From: Aeromonas media
GTDB lineage: Bacteria > Pseudomonadota > Gammaproteobacteria > Enterobacterales > Aeromonadaceae
Reading direction: 5' to 3'
Length of the DNA stretch: 64,000 bases
Assembly (NCBI RefSeq): GCF_000819985.1
Contig: NZ_CDBZ01000209.1
Span: forward strand, 1 to 64,000
Position numbers and translations under genes: made by a program. The notes beneath the pieces were generated by a model, which did no database searches, had not been told where the DNA came from, and saw only the letters and a program-made list of their open reading frames with translations. Each line of letters opens with the position of its first letter. Position 1 is the first letter of the stretch. This document shows positions 7,887 through 18,908 of this stretch, piece after piece.

Positions 7887-8954
7887 ATGCAAGTATCCGA
7901 TTTTCATTTTGATCTGCCAGACGAGCTGATTGCCCGCTATCCGATGGCAGAGCGCACCGCCAGCCGCCTGTTGCAGCTCGATGGTCAAAGCGGCGCCCTG
8001 CGCCACGGTCAATTTGTGGATGTGCTGGACCAGCTCAACCCGGGCGACCTGCTGGTGTTCAACAACACCCGGGTCATTCCGGCGCGCATGTTTGGCCAGA
8101 AGGCCAGCGGCGGCAAGCTGGAGGTGCTGGTGGAGCGCATCCTGGACGAGCACAGCGTGCTGGCCCATGTCCGCTCTTCCAAGTCTCCCAAGCCCGGAAC
8201 CCGCCTCATCCTCGATGGCGCCCCCGATGGGGAGAAGGTGGAGGCCGAGATGCGCGCCCGCCACGATGCCCTGTTCGAGATCCACTTCCTGGACCCGCGC
8301 CCCGTGCTGGAGATCCTGGAAGCCATCGGCCACATGCCGCTGCCCCCCTATATCGACCGTCCCGACGAGGACGCCGACAAGGAGCGCTACCAGACCGTCT
8401 ACAACCAGAAGCCGGGCGCCGTGGCGGCGCCGACCGCCGGTCTGCACTTCGACGAGCCGCTGCTCGAGAAAATTCGTGCCAAAGGGGTTGAAACAGCCTT
8501 CGTCACCCTGCACGTGGGGGCGGGCACCTTCCAGCCGGTACGGGTGGAGAAGATTGAAGATCACCACATGCATTCGGAATATGCCGAAGTGCCGCAGGAG
8601 GTGGTGGACGCCATAGCCGCGACCCGTGCCCGCGGTGGTCGCGTGGTTGCGGTGGGCACCACTTCGGTGCGATCCCTCGAGAGCGCGGCCAGGGTGACCC
8701 TGGCCCAGGGCAAGCCGCTGGCGCCCTTCTTCAGCGACACCGACATCTTCATCTTCCCGGGTTACCAGTTCCAGGTGGTCGATGCCATGGTCACCAACTT
8801 CCACCTGCCCGAATCCACCCTGATCATGCTGGTCAGCGCCTTCGCGGGGTACGACAACGTGATGGCGGCCTATCAGGCTGCAGTGGAAGATCAGTACCGT
8901 TTCTTCAGCTACGGGGACGCCATGTTTGTCACCCGTCGCCAGGTTGAGGCATAA
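7887..8954 (+). CDS. queA: tRNA preQ1 ribosyltransferase-isomerase
   Basis: The 355-residue enzyme transfers and isomerises the ribosyl group of S-adenosylmethionine onto preQ1 in tRNA to give epoxyqueuosine. Family hallmarks are visible: the opening [50 protein letters not shown], and [13 protein letters not shown]. Length matches E. coli QueA (356). The gene is the first of queA-tgt-yajC-secD-secF, the same order as in E. coli. I saw no preQ1 riboswitch-like leader in the 275 bases upstream. Confidence 0.98.
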   Translation: MQVSDFHFDLPDELIARYPMAERTASRLLQLDGQSGALRHGQFVDVLDQLNPGDLLVFNNTRVIPARMFGQKASGGKLEVLVERILDEHSVLAHVRSSKSPKPGTRLILDGAPDGEKVEAEMRARHDALFEIHFLDPRPVLEILEAIGHMPLPPYIDRPDEDADKERYQTVYNQKPGAVAAPTAGLHFDEPLLEKIRAKGVETAFVTLHVGAGTFQPVRVEKIEDHHMHSEYAEVPQEVVDAIAATRARGGRVVAVGTTSVRSLESAARVTLAQGKPLAPFFSDTDIFIFPGYQFQVVDAMVTNFHLPESTLIMLVSAFAGYDNVMAAYQAAVEDQYRFFSYGDAMFVTRRQVEA

Positions 8955-9059
8955 GCCTCCGCCTTCAGAAGCCGTTCAGGGAGGTCTTGTCAGGATCCTG
9001 GCCGGTTTCTTGTATCGGGCCCATGGGGCCCTCCGTTGTCAGACTGTTTCTCTGACTGA

Positions 9060-10208
<1,149 letters not shown>

Positions 10209-10258
10209 CAACGACATATAAGTTAGTTTTCAAATCCACATCAATAAGAGGTTGTTAA

Positions 10259-10594
10259 ATGAGCATTATCTCCAAGGCGTATGCAGAAGGCGCAGCTCCG
10301 GGTGCACAGGGTGGTGGCATGGAAATGATCATCATGCTGGCCGTGTTTGGCCTCATCTTCTATTTCATGATCTACCGTCCCCAGGCCAAGCGCGCCAAGA
10401 CTCATCGCGATCTGATGAGCTCCCTGGCCAAGGGTGACGAAGTGCTCACCTCCGGTGGCCTGGTCGGCAAGATTGCCAAGGTGTCCGTCGATAGCGACTA
10501 CATCGTGCTGGCCCTGAACGATCAGACTCAAGTCACCATCAAGCGTGATTTCGTCTCTGCCGTTCTGCCCAAGGGTTCTATCCAGTCCCTTTAA
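10259..10594 (+). CDS. yajC: Sec translocase accessory subunit YajC
   Basis: The 111-residue inner-membrane protein has one membrane helix (residues about 22-42, MEMIIMLAVFGLIFYFMIYRP) and a soluble domain starting KRAKTHRDLMSSLAKGDEVLTSGGLVGKI, the YajC signature. It associates with SecDF. An AGAGG ribosome site lies 7 bases before the ATG. It is co-oriented with secD after an 18-base gap. Confidence 0.97.
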   Translation: MSIISKAYAEGAAPGAQGGGMEMIIMLAVFGLIFYFMIYRPQAKRAKTHRDLMSSLAKGDEVLTSGGLVGKIAKVSVDSDYIVLALNDQTQVTIKRDFVSAVLPKGSIQSL

Positions 10595-10612
10595 TCTCCC
10601 GAGGAGCACAGC

Positions 10613-12466
10613 GTGTTAAATCGCTATCCGCTGTGGAAATACCTGATGGTGATCGTCGTGATCGCCATCGGTTTTCTATATGCAGCCCCCAATCTTTACG
10701 GCGAAGACCCGGCCTTGCAGGTCTCTGCCAGCCGTGGTGCCGAAGTCAAACTAGAGACGCTCGATCAGGTGAAGGAGACGCTCGAAGCGGCTCAGATCCC
10801 GGTCAAACATGCTGCGTTCGAACACGGTTTCATTCTGATCCGGTTCACCAATACCGAAGACCAGCTCAAGGCACGTGACGTTGTCGCCAACAAGCTGGGC
10901 GACAACTTCATTACCGCCCTCAACCTGGCACCTTCCACTCCTGCCTGGCTCGAAGCCATCGGCGCCGCTCCCCTCAAGCTGGGTCTGGATCTGCGCGGTG
11001 GCGTGCACTTCCTGATGGAAGTGGACATGGCCGAGGCGCTGACCAAGCAGCAAGAGCAGATGGTGCAGGATTTCCGCTCCGAGCTGCGCACCCAGAAGAT
11101 CCGTTACTCCGGCGTGCGCCGGGTGGGTGATCAGGTGCAGGTGGTGTTCCGCGAGGAGGCCGATCAGGCCAAGGCCGCCGCCTTCCTGCGTCGGCAGAAT
11201 CCAGATCTCACCTTCACCACAGAGCAGAAAGGGGATGACTTCATCCTGCTGGCTGGCCTGAGTGAAGCCAAGATCAAGGAAGTGAAGAAGTACGCCCTCG
11301 AGCAGAACATCACCATCATCCGTAACCGGGTGAACGAACTGGGTGTGGCCGAGCCGCTGGTACAACAGCAGGGTGCCGAGCGCATCGTGGTGGAGCTGCC
11401 CGGTATCCAGGACACCGCCCGTGCCAAGGAGATCCTGGGTGCCACTGCGACCCTGGAGTTCCACATGGTCGATGAGGCCGCCGACATCCAGGCCGCGGCC
11501 GCAGGTCGGGTGCCGCCGAGCTCCAAGGTCTACAACGATCGCAACGGTCGTCCCGTGGTGCTGCAAAAGCGCGTGATCCTGACCGGTGACCACATCGTGG
11601 GTGCCCAGTCCGGTTTCGATGAATACAGTCGTCCCCAGGTCAACATCAAGCTCGATGGCCAGGGTGGCAACAAGATGGCCAACTTTACCAAGGACAACGT
11701 TGGTAAGGGCATGGCCACCGTCTTCATTGAGTACAAGCCGGTCGGTCAACCTGGTCCGGACGGCAAGCGCAAGTTCCGCAAACAGGAGGAGGTGATCAAC
11801 GTCGCCACCATCCAGTCGCGTCTTGGCAGCCAGTTCCGCATCACCGGCATCGACAACGCCAACGAAGCACACAACCTGGCGCTGCTGCTGCGTGCCGGTG
11901 CCCTGATAGCCCCCATCCAGATCGTCGAAGAGCGCACCATAGGCCCGAGCCTGGGTCAGCAGAACATCGACAGCGGGATGGAAGCCATCGGCTGGGCCAT
12001 GCTGGTGATCGTGCTGTTCATGGGGATCTACTACCGTGCATTCGGTTGGGTGGCCAACCTGGCTCTCTCCATGAACCTGGTGCTGATCGTCGGCATCATG
12101 TCTATGATACCGGGGGCCACCATGACCCTGCCGGGTATTGCCGGTATCGTGCTGACGCTGGGTATGGCAGTGGATGCGAATGTGCTGATCTACGAACGTA
12201 TTCGTGAAGAGATCCGTAACGGCCGCGGCGTGCAGCAAGCCATCCACATGGGCTTTGACCGCGCCTTCTCGACCATCGCCGACTCGAACGTCACCTCGCT
12301 CATCACCTGTGTGATCCTGTTTGGCATCGGCACCGGCGCCATCAAGGGCTTCGCCCTGACGCTGGGCATCGGTCTGACCGCCTCCATGTTTACGGCCATC
12401 ACGGTATCCCGCGCCATCATCAACCTGGCCTGGGGCGGACGGCGCATCGACAAGCTGCCGATCTAA
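10613..12466 (+). CDS. secD: Protein translocase subunit SecD
   Basis: The 617-residue RND-type membrane protein uses the proton gradient to help proteins emerge from SecYEG. It has one N-terminal helix, a large periplasmic domain (about residues 30-440, with [17 protein letters not shown]), and five C-terminal helices containing [23 protein letters not shown], the conserved proton-path segment. The start codon is GTG, supported by GAGGAG at 10601-10606. It is followed 9 bases later by secF, which has the same fold. Confidence 0.98.
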   Translation: MLNRYPLWKYLMVIVVIAIGFLYAAPNLYGEDPALQVSASRGAEVKLETLDQVKETLEAAQIPVKHAAFEHGFILIRFTNTEDQLKARDVVANKLGDNFITALNLAPSTPAWLEAIGAAPLKLGLDLRGGVHFLMEVDMAEALTKQQEQMVQDFRSELRTQKIRYSGVRRVGDQVQVVFREEADQAKAAAFLRRQNPDLTFTTEQKGDDFILLAGLSEAKIKEVKKYALEQNITIIRNRVNELGVAEPLVQQQGAERIVVELPGIQDTARAKEILGATATLEFHMVDEAADIQAAAAGRVPPSSKVYNDRNGRPVVLQKRVILTGDHIVGAQSGFDEYSRPQVNIKLDGQGGNKMANFTKDNVGKGMATVFIEYKPVGQPGPDGKRKFRKQEEVINVATIQSRLGSQFRITGIDNANEAHNLALLLRAGALIAPIQIVEERTIGPSLGQQNIDSGMEAIGWAMLVIVLFMGIYYRAFGWVANLALSMNLVLIVGIMSMIPGATMTLPGIAGIVLTLGMAVDANVLIYERIREEIRNGRGVQQAIHMGFDRAFSTIADSNVTSLITCVILFGIGTGAIKGFALTLGIGLTASMFTAITVSRAIINLAWGGRRIDKLPI

Positions 12467-12475
12467 GGAAGAGAC

Positions 12476-13423
12476 ATGTTTCAGATTCTACATTTTGAAA
12501 AGCCCATCCCCTTCATGCGCTTCGCCAAGTCGGGAATGGTGTTCTCTGCCTTGCTGACGATGCTCGCCCTGTTCTGTCTGTTCGATCGCGGTTTGAACTG
12601 GGGTCTGGACTTCACCGGGGGGACCACCATCGAGGTGGGCTTCCAGCAATCGGTGAGCCTGGACAAGATGCATGAGGCGCTGGACGAGCAGAAGATTGAA
12701 GGGGCGACCCTGCAATTCTTCGGCTCCAGCCGCGACGTGCTGGTGCGCATGGCTCCGAAAGATGGGGTCAAGGTCGAGCAGCAGGGCAACGAGGTGCTGG
12801 CGGCCGCCAAGCTGATCGACGAGAGCGCCGTGCTCAAGCGGGTCGAGTTCGTCGGTCCTTCGGTCGGTGACGAGCTGGCGACAGACGGTGCCCTGGCCAT
12901 GCTGGCCTCCATCCTCTGTATCCTGGCCTATGTGGCGGTGCGCTTCGAGTGGCGTCTGGCGATGGGGGGTATCCTCTCTCTGGCGCACGACGTGATCATC
13001 ACCCTCGGCATCTTCGCCTATTTCCAGTACGAGTTCGACCTGACCGTGCTGGCGGCGTTGATGACGCTGGTGGGTTACTCCCTGAACGATACGATCGTCG
13101 TGTTCGACCGGGTGCGGGAGAACTTCCGCAAGGTGCGCCGGGGTGATACCGCCGAGATCATGGATCTCTCCATGACCGAGACCCTGAGCCGGACCATCAT
13201 CACCTCGGGGTTGACCTTCGTGGTGGTGGTGGCGCTGCTGCTCAAGGGCGGCCCGCTGATCCACGGTTTTGCCATCGCCATGGTGATAGGGGTGGCCTTC
13301 GGGACCTACTCCTCCATCTATGTGGCGAGTGCCTCTGCCATGTTCTTCGGGGTCAAGCGGGAGCACATGCTGCCGACCCAGGTGGAAAAAGAAGGTGCGG
13401 ATCAGCAAGAGATCTTGCCGTAA
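12476..13423 (+). CDS. secF: Protein translocase subunit SecF
   Basis: The 315-residue partner of SecD has six membrane helices. GLDFTGGTTIEVGF marks the start of the periplasmic domain, and LMTLVGYSLNDTIVVFDRVRENFR is the conserved helix-4 segment, counterpart of the SecD proton-path motif. It ends the queA-tgt-yajC-secD-secF cluster; a terminator hairpin follows at 13429-13454. Confidence 0.98.
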   Translation: MFQILHFEKPIPFMRFAKSGMVFSALLTMLALFCLFDRGLNWGLDFTGGTTIEVGFQQSVSLDKMHEALDEQKIEGATLQFFGSSRDVLVRMAPKDGVKVEQQGNEVLAAAKLIDESAVLKRVEFVGPSVGDELATDGALAMLASILCILAYVAVRFEWRLAMGGILSLAHDVIITLGIFAYFQYEFDLTVLAALMTLVGYSLNDTIVVFDRVRENFRKVRRGDTAEIMDLSMTETLSRTIITSGLTFVVVVALLLKGGPLIHGFAIAMVIGVAFGTYSSIYVASASAMFFGVKREHMLPTQVEKEGADQQEILP

Positions 13424-13428
13424 CAGAC

Positions 13429-13454
13429 AAGGGCGCCACAGGGCGCCCTTTCTC
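13429..13454 (+). terminator. Terminator after secF
   Basis: The stem AAGGGCGCC / GGCGCCCTT, followed by TTCTC, sits directly after the secF stop. Confidence 0.8.
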
Positions 13455-13529
13455 TTGGGGTGCGGCTGAGTCATTATGCTCCCCAACAGCCATCCTCATG
13501 ACCCATTACAAGTACGCAAGGAGCAAGCC

Positions 13530-13898
13530 ATGCAACACAATCCCCGTTTTCTGGCCCTGGTAGAGGCCATTCGCCCGCAGATACGGGAAACCGATGTGCA
13601 CCAGATCAGGCGCTGGCAGGAAGAAGGCCGTGCTTTTCACCTGATCGACGTGCGGGAAGATAACGAGTGGGCGAAAGGGCACCTGCCGGGGGCGGAACAC
13701 TTGGGCCGCGGTGTGATGGAGCGGGACATAGAGACCCGTTTTCCCGATCCCGACACCGAGCTCTACCTCTATTGTGGTGGGGGTTTTCGCTCCATCCTGG
13801 CGGCGGACAACCTGCAAAAGATGGGGTATTCCCGGGTGGTCAGCGTCGATGGAGGCTTTCGTGGTTGGAGTGATGCCGGATACCCTGTCGAATCCTGA
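13530..13898 (+). CDS. Rhodanese-like sulfurtransferase domain protein
   Basis: The 122-residue single rhodanese domain has the active-site loop YLYCGGGFRS near residue 90, whose Cys would carry persulfide. Upstream lie the family motifs FHLIDVREDNEWAKGHLPGAEHLGRG, and it ends VVSVDGGFRGWSDAGYPVE. It is cytoplasmic, with no signal peptide. The ATG at 13530 is preferred because AAGGAG lies 6 bases before it; the frame runs 18 codons further upstream without a good signal. Its sulfur acceptor is unknown. Confidence 0.88.
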   Translation: MQHNPRFLALVEAIRPQIRETDVHQIRRWQEEGRAFHLIDVREDNEWAKGHLPGAEHLGRGVMERDIETRFPDPDTELYLYCGGGFRSILAADNLQKMGYSRVVSVDGGFRGWSDAGYPVES

Positions 13899-13988
13899 TT
13901 TATTTGAGGGATAGGGGTTGCGCCACATGACAAAAGGCCGGTTGACCTTTACCATATGCGGGGTCAAGCGTAAGCGTCGGAGTGTTCA

Positions 13989-14921
13989 TTGAACGTCAGG
14001 AAAGGGATTGGATACCTCACCGGTATTCTGTTGTTGCTCCCCATGTGGGGATGCAGCAGTAGCAGTCAGGTTACAGCGCCTCAAGTTCCCAAGCCGCAAC
14101 CCGCTTCATTGGTATTGGCGACCCCCTTGCAGGTCTCCTACCAGAGCGAGTTGGCGTTGGCGCGACTCGGGCAGATGCTCAGTGAAATGGAATTGACGAC
14201 CGAACAGCGGGCAGAACTCTTCTATGAGCGTGCCGTGGTGTTTGACCGGGTGGGCTTGCGTTCCCTGGCGCGACTCGACTTCAACCGCGCCCTGCGGGAG
14301 AAGCCGGATTTTGCCGAGGCCTACAACTTCATCGGTGTCTATCTGGTTCAACAGCAGAACTACGACGAGGCCTATGAGGCGTTCGACTCCGCCCTGGAGC
14401 TCGCCCCGGATTACGACTACGCCTATCTCAACCGGGGAATCGCGCTCTATTACGGCAATCGCCCCGAGCTTGCCGCGGCGGATATGAAGCGCTTCTACGA
14501 GGCGCAACCAGAAGACCCTTATCGGGTGATCTGGCTCTATCTGGCCGAGCAGAAGCTCAACGGACCGGCGGCCATGAGCCGGATGCGCGAGCGGCTCAGC
14601 AAGTATGACGACGACGCCTGGAACTGGGATCTGGTGCGCCTCTATACGGGCGACATCAATGCCACCCAGTTGATGAGCAACGTGGTGAAAGGGGTCAAGG
14701 ACAACAGGGAGCTCGCCGAGCGCCTGTGCGAGACCTACTTCTATCTCGGCAAGTTCGAGCTGGCCAAGGGTAACCGCAAGGAAGCCATCAGCTACTTCAA
14801 GCTGGCGCTGGCCAACAACGTCTATGACTTCATCGAGCATCGCTATGCCTTGCTGGAGCTGGAACTGATGGCGCGCAAGCCCCAGCCACCCGGAGCCCAG
14901 GGCAAGAGCGGCAAAGCGTGA
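13989..14921 (+). CDS. nlpI: Lipoprotein NlpI (TPR adaptor for peptidoglycan hydrolases)
   Basis: The 310-residue outer-membrane lipoprotein has the lipobox LLLPMWGC (Cys22) after a hydrophobic signal peptide. TPR helices follow (for example FAEAYNFIGVYLVQQQNYDEAYEAFDSALELAPDYDYAYLNRGIALYY). In E. coli NlpI docks the protease Prc and scaffolds endopeptidases. The start appears to be a TTG at 13989 with GGAG just upstream, as no in-frame ATG or GTG fits. Length is close to the E. coli protein (294). A strong terminator follows. Confidence 0.93.
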   Translation: MNVRKGIGYLTGILLLLPMWGCSSSSQVTAPQVPKPQPASLVLATPLQVSYQSELALARLGQMLSEMELTTEQRAELFYERAVVFDRVGLRSLARLDFNRALREKPDFAEAYNFIGVYLVQQQNYDEAYEAFDSALELAPDYDYAYLNRGIALYYGNRPELAAADMKRFYEAQPEDPYRVIWLYLAEQKLNGPAAMSRMRERLSKYDDDAWNWDLVRLYTGDINATQLMSNVVKGVKDNRELAERLCETYFYLGKFELAKGNRKEAISYFKLALANNVYDFIEHRYALLELELMARKPQPPGAQGKSGKA

Positions 14922-14943
14922 CTAAACGGGTTTGAACCCCATG

Positions 14944-14970
14944 AAAAAGGCCTCTTGACGAGGCCTTTTT
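14944..14970. terminator. Bidirectional terminator between nlpI and ubiV
   Basis: The stem AAAAAGGCCTC / GAGGCCTTTTT, with A and T runs on either side, lies between two convergent genes. Confidence 0.9.
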
Positions 14971-14998
14971 GCTGTCTGCTGCAGTCGTCCCTGCGTGA

Positions 14999-15871
14999 TC
15001 ACTCCACCAGGCTCATGCCGGGGATCTGTCGCCAGTAACCGTTGCAGTCCCGTTCCTGCTGCAGGGGGAGGGGAGCCTGACCCTGCTGGTTGGCCTTGAA
15101 ACGCGCCAGCATGTCGAGTGTCTCCATCCCTTCGGGAGATAGGCGCACTACATCCACCAGTCCAGCCATGCCTTTAAGCTCGTTGCCGAGGTTGTAGCAG
15201 TAGCCGGACTGGGTCTGGATGCCGTTGAGATTGAACACCTTCTGTCCCTCGCGGCTGCTGGCCAGCCGTCCGGTCGGGTAGTGGATGCAGGCGAGCTCGC
15301 AGTTGTCCTTGGGCTTGTCGAGGGAGCGGGCGGTGAAGCAGCGCGCCGAGTAGGCGAGCGGCAGGTGGCCGTAGGCGAACACCTCCACCTCGAACTGCTG
15401 GCGGAGCGGGCCAAGATCCTCATTGAGTTGCACCAGCCAGTCGCGGGAGAGCTCCACCGGCATCACCCAGCGCTGCATCCCCTGTTTGAGCAGCATGCGC
15501 AGCACGTCTGCGTTGTAGGCATTGATGGCCGGGCCACACACGAAGGGCAGGCCCGCCTCACAGGCGAGCTGGACGGTGCCGAGATCGTTGGCCTCGACCA
15601 TGAGATCGCCGTTGTCCACCAGCCGCTTCACCTCCTTGAGCTCCGACGGCGCCGAGATCAGCGCCAGAGTGGAGAGCACGGTCTGTTTACCTGTGCTCGC
15701 CACCTGGCGGGCTAGGGCAATCCAGTCATCTACTTTCAGTTCACGGCGTTTGCTGCACACCGTCTCACCCAGATAGATGATGTCGGCCTGGCTCTGCACC
15801 GCCGCCTCATAGAAGGCCCGGGTGTCGGTCTTGGGCCAGTAGAAGAGCAGGGGCCCGAGAGAGAATTTCAT
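14999..15871 (-). CDS. ubiV: O2-independent ubiquinone hydroxylation protein UbiV
   Basis: The 290-residue U32-family protein binds a [4Fe-4S] cluster and, as a heterodimer with UbiU, hydroxylates ubiquinone precursors without oxygen using prephenate. The four cluster Cys are present: Cys39 (GETVCSKRREL) and the trio spaced C-x12-C-x3-C in ARCFTARSLDKPKDNCELAC, matching the E. coli spacing at 180, 193 and 197. It lies 13 bases after ubiU in the same direction, so the two are surely co-transcribed. Confidence 0.93.
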   Translation of the reverse strand: MKFSLGPLLFYWPKTDTRAFYEAAVQSQADIIYLGETVCSKRRELKVDDWIALARQVASTGKQTVLSTLALISAPSELKEVKRLVDNGDLMVEANDLGTVQLACEAGLPFVCGPAINAYNADVLRMLLKQGMQRWVMPVELSRDWLVQLNEDLGPLRQQFEVEVFAYGHLPLAYSARCFTARSLDKPKDNCELACIHYPTGRLASSREGQKVFNLNGIQTQSGYCYNLGNELKGMAGLVDVVRLSPEGMETLDMLARFKANQQGQAPLPLQQERDCNGYWRQIPGMSLVE

Positions 15872-15883
15872 GAACAGTGCTCC

Positions 15884-16879
15884 TTATTGCCACTGGCGGT
15901 GATAGGCGCCGAGGGTGGTCTGACTTCCCTCGGAGACGCGGGCAAGCTGGGCATCCCACTCGCTCTTGACGCTGTAGGCGTTGGGGTTGGCTTGATAAGC
16001 ATTGATGGCGGCGCGCCAGACCCGGGTCACCTGCTCGACATAGGCGGGGCTGCGCTGGCGGCCCTCGATCTTGACCGACTGGATCCCGGTCTGGAAAAGC
16101 TCGGGCAAGAGGCCAAGCGTGTTGAGACTGGTGGGCTCCTCTAGGGCGTGATAGGTCTGGCCATCCACCTCGAAACGTCCCTTGCACAGGGTTGGGTAAC
16201 CGGCGTTTTCCCCCGGGCCGTAGCGATCGATCAGCACCTCATTGAGACGGGATTCGAGACCGCGGGGGGTCTCTTCCCAGCGTACGAACTTGGCGGGGGA
16301 GCAGGCGCCCACGGTATTGGGGCTCTCGCCGGTCATGTAGGAGGAGAGATAGCAGCGCCCCTCCGCCATGATGCAGAGGCTGCCGAATGCGAACACCTCG
16401 AGGCCGACGTCGGTCTCGCGGGCCAACTGCCTGACCTGATGCATGGAGAGCACCCGTGGCAGCACCACCCGGCCGACATTGAAGTGCTGCTGGTAGAAGC
16501 GGATGGCGGCGGCGTTGGTGGCGCTGGCCTGGACAGATACATGGAGCTCCATGTCGGGATGATGGCGGCTGGCGTAATCCAGCACGGCGAGATCGGCGAT
16601 GATCAGGGCATCGGCACCGAGCGCCACCCCTCTGTCCACCGCCTGCTTCCATCTGGCATCCGAGCCCGGGTGGGCGAAGGTGTTGATGGCGATGTGCAGC
16701 TTTCGACCATGTTGATGCACATAATCCACCGCCTTCTCCAGTTTGCTGTCCGTGAAGTTGAGCCCGGCGAAGTGGCGGGCGTTGGTGTCATCCTTGAAGC
16801 CGATATAGACCGCATCGGCCCCGTTATCCACGGCTGTCTTCAGTGCCGGCAGGCTACCTGCCGGGCAGAGTAATTCCAT
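15884..16879 (-). CDS. ubiU: O2-independent ubiquinone hydroxylation protein UbiU
   Basis: The 331-residue U32-family protein starts MELLCPAGSLPALKTAVDNGADAVYIGFK. Its cluster Cys are spaced as in E. coli UbiU: FGSLCIMAEGRCYL gives C-x6-C, then VGACSP, then a fourth in TLCKGRFEV. It partners UbiV. The start at 16879 is chosen by homology; the frame continues 41 codons upstream, but those residues do not resemble the family. It is divergent from ubiT, so one 190-base region controls all three genes. A weak FNR-like sequence (TTGAT-N4-AACAG at 17005-17018) lies there. Confidence 0.93.
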   Translation of the reverse strand: MELLCPAGSLPALKTAVDNGADAVYIGFKDDTNARHFAGLNFTDSKLEKAVDYVHQHGRKLHIAINTFAHPGSDARWKQAVDRGVALGADALIIADLAVLDYASRHHPDMELHVSVQASATNAAAIRFYQQHFNVGRVVLPRVLSMHQVRQLARETDVGLEVFAFGSLCIMAEGRCYLSSYMTGESPNTVGACSPAKFVRWEETPRGLESRLNEVLIDRYGPGENAGYPTLCKGRFEVDGQTYHALEEPTSLNTLGLLPELFQTGIQSVKIEGRQRSPAYVEQVTRVWRAAINAYQANPNAYSVKSEWDAQLARVSEGSQTTLGAYHRQWQ

Positions 16880-17069
16880 CGGGTACGCTCCGAGAGGGCA
16901 AAAATGCAAAAAGTGGCCCGATTGTATGCAGGCTTGACCCCCCGCTTTTTGACCTGAGGCAGCTTTGTGTGGCTTTACCCTTCTAGAGGTAAGTGGGCAC
17001 AAGTTTGATTTTCAACAGGATCCTGATAATTGCACTGTGTTTGAATGCGCAAAAAACTGGGAGTTTATC

Positions 17070-17585
17070 GTGTTCCAACAACTGCAACGCCGCCTGGTCG
17101 AACAGGCCCCTCGTCTCTTGCGCCGCCCGCTCAAGCTGGTGCCCTTCACCCTGCAGCAAAACCTGATGGAAGCCTTGTTGGCGCAGGCGTTCAAGGAGGC
17201 CATCCAGGACGGGGATTTCGCCTTCCTGGCCGGCAAGTGGCTGAAAGTTGAGGTGTCGGACCTCGAACTATGCTGGTTTGTCAGCGAGCGAGAGGGAAAA
17301 CTGGTGGTGGCCCGTGACTGCGAGCGAGCCGATGTCTGCTTCAGCGGCAGCAGCCAGGATCTCATCCTGATTGCCGGTCGCAAGGAGGATCCGGACTCCC
17401 TCTTCTTCCAGCGCAGGCTGAAGATAGAAGGGGATACCGAGTTGGGCCTCGAGGTGAAGAACCTGATGGACAGCCTGGATCTCGATGGGCTGCCCGGGCT
17501 GATGAAATATCCCCTGATGGACCTGGCAACCCTGATAGAGCGGGTCCGATCAGCGCAGGATCCGCTGCCCGCGTCGATGGCCTGA
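17070..17585 (+). CDS. ubiT: Ubiquinone biosynthesis accessory factor UbiT (SCP2 domain)
   Basis: The 171-residue protein has an SCP2-like lipid-binding domain: KLVPFTLQQNLMEALLAQAFKEAIQDGDFAFLAGKWLKVEVSDL and RKEDPDSLFFQRRLKIEGDTELGLEVKNLMDSLDLD are characteristic of YhbT/UbiT. It is thought to carry polyprenyl precursors to UbiUV under anoxia. The GTG at 17070 is selected because GGGAG lies 6 bases before it and homologues begin there. Its last 36 bases overlap the 3' end of the convergent gene at 17550. Confidence 0.9.
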   Translation: MFQQLQRRLVEQAPRLLRRPLKLVPFTLQQNLMEALLAQAFKEAIQDGDFAFLAGKWLKVEVSDLELCWFVSEREGKLVVARDCERADVCFSGSSQDLILIAGRKEDPDSLFFQRRLKIEGDTELGLEVKNLMDSLDLDGLPGLMKYPLMDLATLIERVRSAQDPLPASMA

Positions 17586-17966
17586 GCCGCGTCTCAGCTG
17601 CATCGCCAGCCCCGGGGTATGATGGCGATGACGCCGCCTGGTCCATAGGCAGCGACCAGCCCAGAGACAGGGGAGCAGGGCGAGCAGGGCCGTGGTGTCA
17701 GGCAGGCGCAGCAGCACCAGCCCGAGCGCCAGCCACAGGAAAGGCAGGGCCTCATAGTACCACTCCGGTTGCAGCCAGCGTTTGGCGGGATAGATGACCA
17801 GATCGGTGCGCCTGTAGTTGGAGCGCATCATCCAGAGGAGAGCACCCACCACAAACAGCAGGATCGCCGCGAGCCAGAACAGCGGTGAGTGGGCAAAGAA
17901 CCACAACACGGCGGAGAGCAGCAGGTAAAGCAACGGCAATTGTTCATAGATCCAGGGGGGAAGCAT
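17550..17966 (-). CDS. Small integral membrane protein of unknown function
   Basis: The 138-residue product has three to four hydrophobic segments (about residues 8-26, 28-47, 72-87 and 90-107) and a very basic tail rich in Arg and His (CLWTRRRHRHHTPG). The middle loop YRRTDLVIYPAKRWLQPEWYYEALPF is the most conserved-looking part. I do not recognise the family. The 3' end runs 36 bases into ubiT on the other strand, so the last dozen codons are constrained by two genes or the real end is affected by drift. Confidence 0.65.
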   Translation of the reverse strand: MLPPWIYEQLPLLYLLLSAVLWFFAHSPLFWLAAILLFVVGALLWMMRSNYRRTDLVIYPAKRWLQPEWYYEALPFLWLALGLVLLRLPDTTALLALLPCLWAGRCLWTRRRHRHHTPGLAMQLRRGSGHRRGQRILR

Positions 17967-18150
17967 GAGAGGAGTGCTCCGGGTAATGCAGCTTGACCCT
18001 CTAAGGTTAGCTCTCCCTTTTCCCGCCTTCAGGCCGGTTGGTTATACAAGCGGTGATTTTTGTTCTGAAATGCAGGGTCAGAAGCGATGCCAAAATAGCG
18101 ATTCGTTATGTTACTATTACGCGCCATTTTTGACTGAAGATTGACTGGGC

Positions 18151-18885
18151 ATGTTGGATCAGATTCGTATCGTTTTGGTAAACACCTCTCACACCGGCAA
18201 CATGGGCTCTGCGGCGAGAGCCATGAAGACCATGGGGCTGACTCAGCTGGTGTTGGTTGATCCGCAAGCCTTGCCCGATGACGATGCCATCGCCCTGGCG
18301 GCGGGAGCCAGCGATGTACTGGTCAACGCCCGCATCGTGCCGACGCTCGATGAGGCCATCGCCGATTGTGGCTTGGTCATCGGCACCAGTGCCCGCTCTC
18401 GGACCCTGAGCTGGCCCATGCTGGATCCCCGCGAAGCGGGTGAGAAGCTGGTGACGGAGGGGGTGACGCATCCGGTCGCTCTGGTGTTTGGTCGTGAACG
18501 CACCGGCCTCACCAACGATGAGCTGCAAAAGTGCCACTACCACGTGGCCATCCCGGCCAACCCCGAATACAGCTCCCTCAATCTGGCCATGGCGGTGCAG
18601 ACCCTCTGCTACGAGGTGCGGATGCGCTGGCTGGAGACTCAGGGAACTGCCACGGTGGAATCGGATGCGGAGCGGGTGGATTATCCTAGTGCCCAGCAGT
18701 TGGAAGGCTTCTATCTGCATCTGGAGCAGACCCTGCAGAAGACAGGCTTCATTGCCGATGATCACCCCGGTCATGTCATGAGCAAGCTGCGCCGTCTGTT
18801 CAACCGCGCCCGGCCGGAAGTGGTTGAATTGAATATCCTGCGAGGCATTCTCACCTCGGTGCAGAAAGCCCGGCCGCAGGATTAA
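18151..18885 (+). CDS. trmJ: tRNA (cytidine/uridine-32-2'-O)-methyltransferase TrmJ
   Basis: The 244-residue SPOUT-class enzyme methylates the ribose of position 32 in the tRNA anticodon loop. The knot motifs are visible: [20 protein letters not shown] near the start, [17 protein letters not shown], and [27 protein letters not shown]-terminal helical extension follows (about residues 165-244). It sits immediately upstream of iscR, as in E. coli. Confidence 0.97.
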   Translation: MLDQIRIVLVNTSHTGNMGSAARAMKTMGLTQLVLVDPQALPDDDAIALAAGASDVLVNARIVPTLDEAIADCGLVIGTSARSRTLSWPMLDPREAGEKLVTEGVTHPVALVFGRERTGLTNDELQKCHYHVAIPANPEYSSLNLAMAVQTLCYEVRMRWLETQGTATVESDAERVDYPSAQQLEGFYLHLEQTLQKTGFIADDHPGHVMSKLRRLFNRARPEVVELNILRGILTSVQKARPQD

Positions 18886-18908
18886 TCCCGACTGATTTAC
18901 TCAACCAT

